Positions 14,232 to 14,235 of a stretch of DNA of 14,235 nucleotides are shown piece by piece (position 1 is the stretch's first letter; the number at the start of each line of letters is the position of its first letter). The translations under genes and the position numbers were made by a program. Where the stretch lies: positions 1-14,235 of the forward strand of contig CAVFTS010000034.1 of assembly GCA_963625655.1 (NCBI GenBank). The letters are read 5' to 3'. The notes under the pieces are model-generated. The model worked only from the letters and a program-made list of their open reading frames with translations. It made no database searches and was not told where the DNA came from. Source of the DNA: F23-B02 sp963625655. Lineage in GTDB: Bacteria; Bacillota; Clostridia; Oscillospirales; Oscillospiraceae.

Positions 14232-14235
14232 TTTC

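Noticed and set aside
1..14235. CRISPR array, tRNA, rRNA, mobile element, toxin-antitoxin or defence genes
   Set aside because: None was seen: no regularly spaced repeats, no tRNA cloverleaf in the gaps, and every substantial open frame on the coding strand is a recognised chromosomal family.

Overview
The window is a GC-rich stretch of chromosome from a low-abundance-AT member of the Firmicutes, most likely a gut-type Clostridia of the Ruminococcaceae/Oscillospiraceae sort. This rests on gene content and order (hprK, murB, rapZ, whiA and dnaE in a row; rplM-rpsI as a separate pair), AGGAGG-type ribosome binding sites, sigmaA promoters with 17-base spacers, a cysteine-rich L28 and a lipoprotein with an RsiV/PdaC-like extracellular module. 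Genus cannot be fixed from the sequence alone.

Left part (1-3915). A minus-strand pair, a YkvI-like membrane protein followed by a short biotin-protein ligase (BirA), overlaps by 23 bases and ends at a 15-bp bidirectional hairpin terminator. It is divergent from a TetR/AcrR-type regulator, and each direction has its own recognisable promoter. Downstream of the regulator is a secreted lipoprotein with DUF4163/DUF3298-like sequence. The gap between these two holds a -35 box and an imperfect palindrome that looks like an operator.

Centre (3916-12336). A GC-rich hairpin followed by a U-run (in the minus direction) ends the minus-strand rpmB (L28). From the rpmB/hprK divergent promoter region a tightly packed plus-strand operon runs: hprK (HPr kinase/phosphorylase), murB (peptidoglycan precursor synthesis), rapZ (nucleotide-binding RNase adaptor family), whiA (DNA-binding regulator of division), dnaE (DNA polymerase III alpha) and a LOG-family nucleotide phosphoribohydrolase. 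Spacings are -4 to +42 bases and no internal terminator is visible, so one transcript could link carbon-source signalling (HprK), wall synthesis (MurB, RapZ) and cell cycle/replication (WhiA, DnaE). The yvcK/glmR gene usually found between rapZ and whiA in Firmicutes is absent here.

Right part (12337-14235). A 12-bp hairpin separates the operon from the convergent minus-strand ttcA (tRNA 2-thiocytidine-32 synthase type, with the expected iron-sulphur cysteines). ttcA is divergent from the complete rplM-rpsI ribosomal operon, which has a near-consensus promoter and a roughly 70-base leader.

No CRISPR array, tRNA, rRNA, insertion sequence, phage gene or defence system is visible. The region is mostly core housekeeping. 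The points worth a second look are regulatory sites, the missing yvcK, the ykvI-birA coupling, and the orphan lipoprotein.
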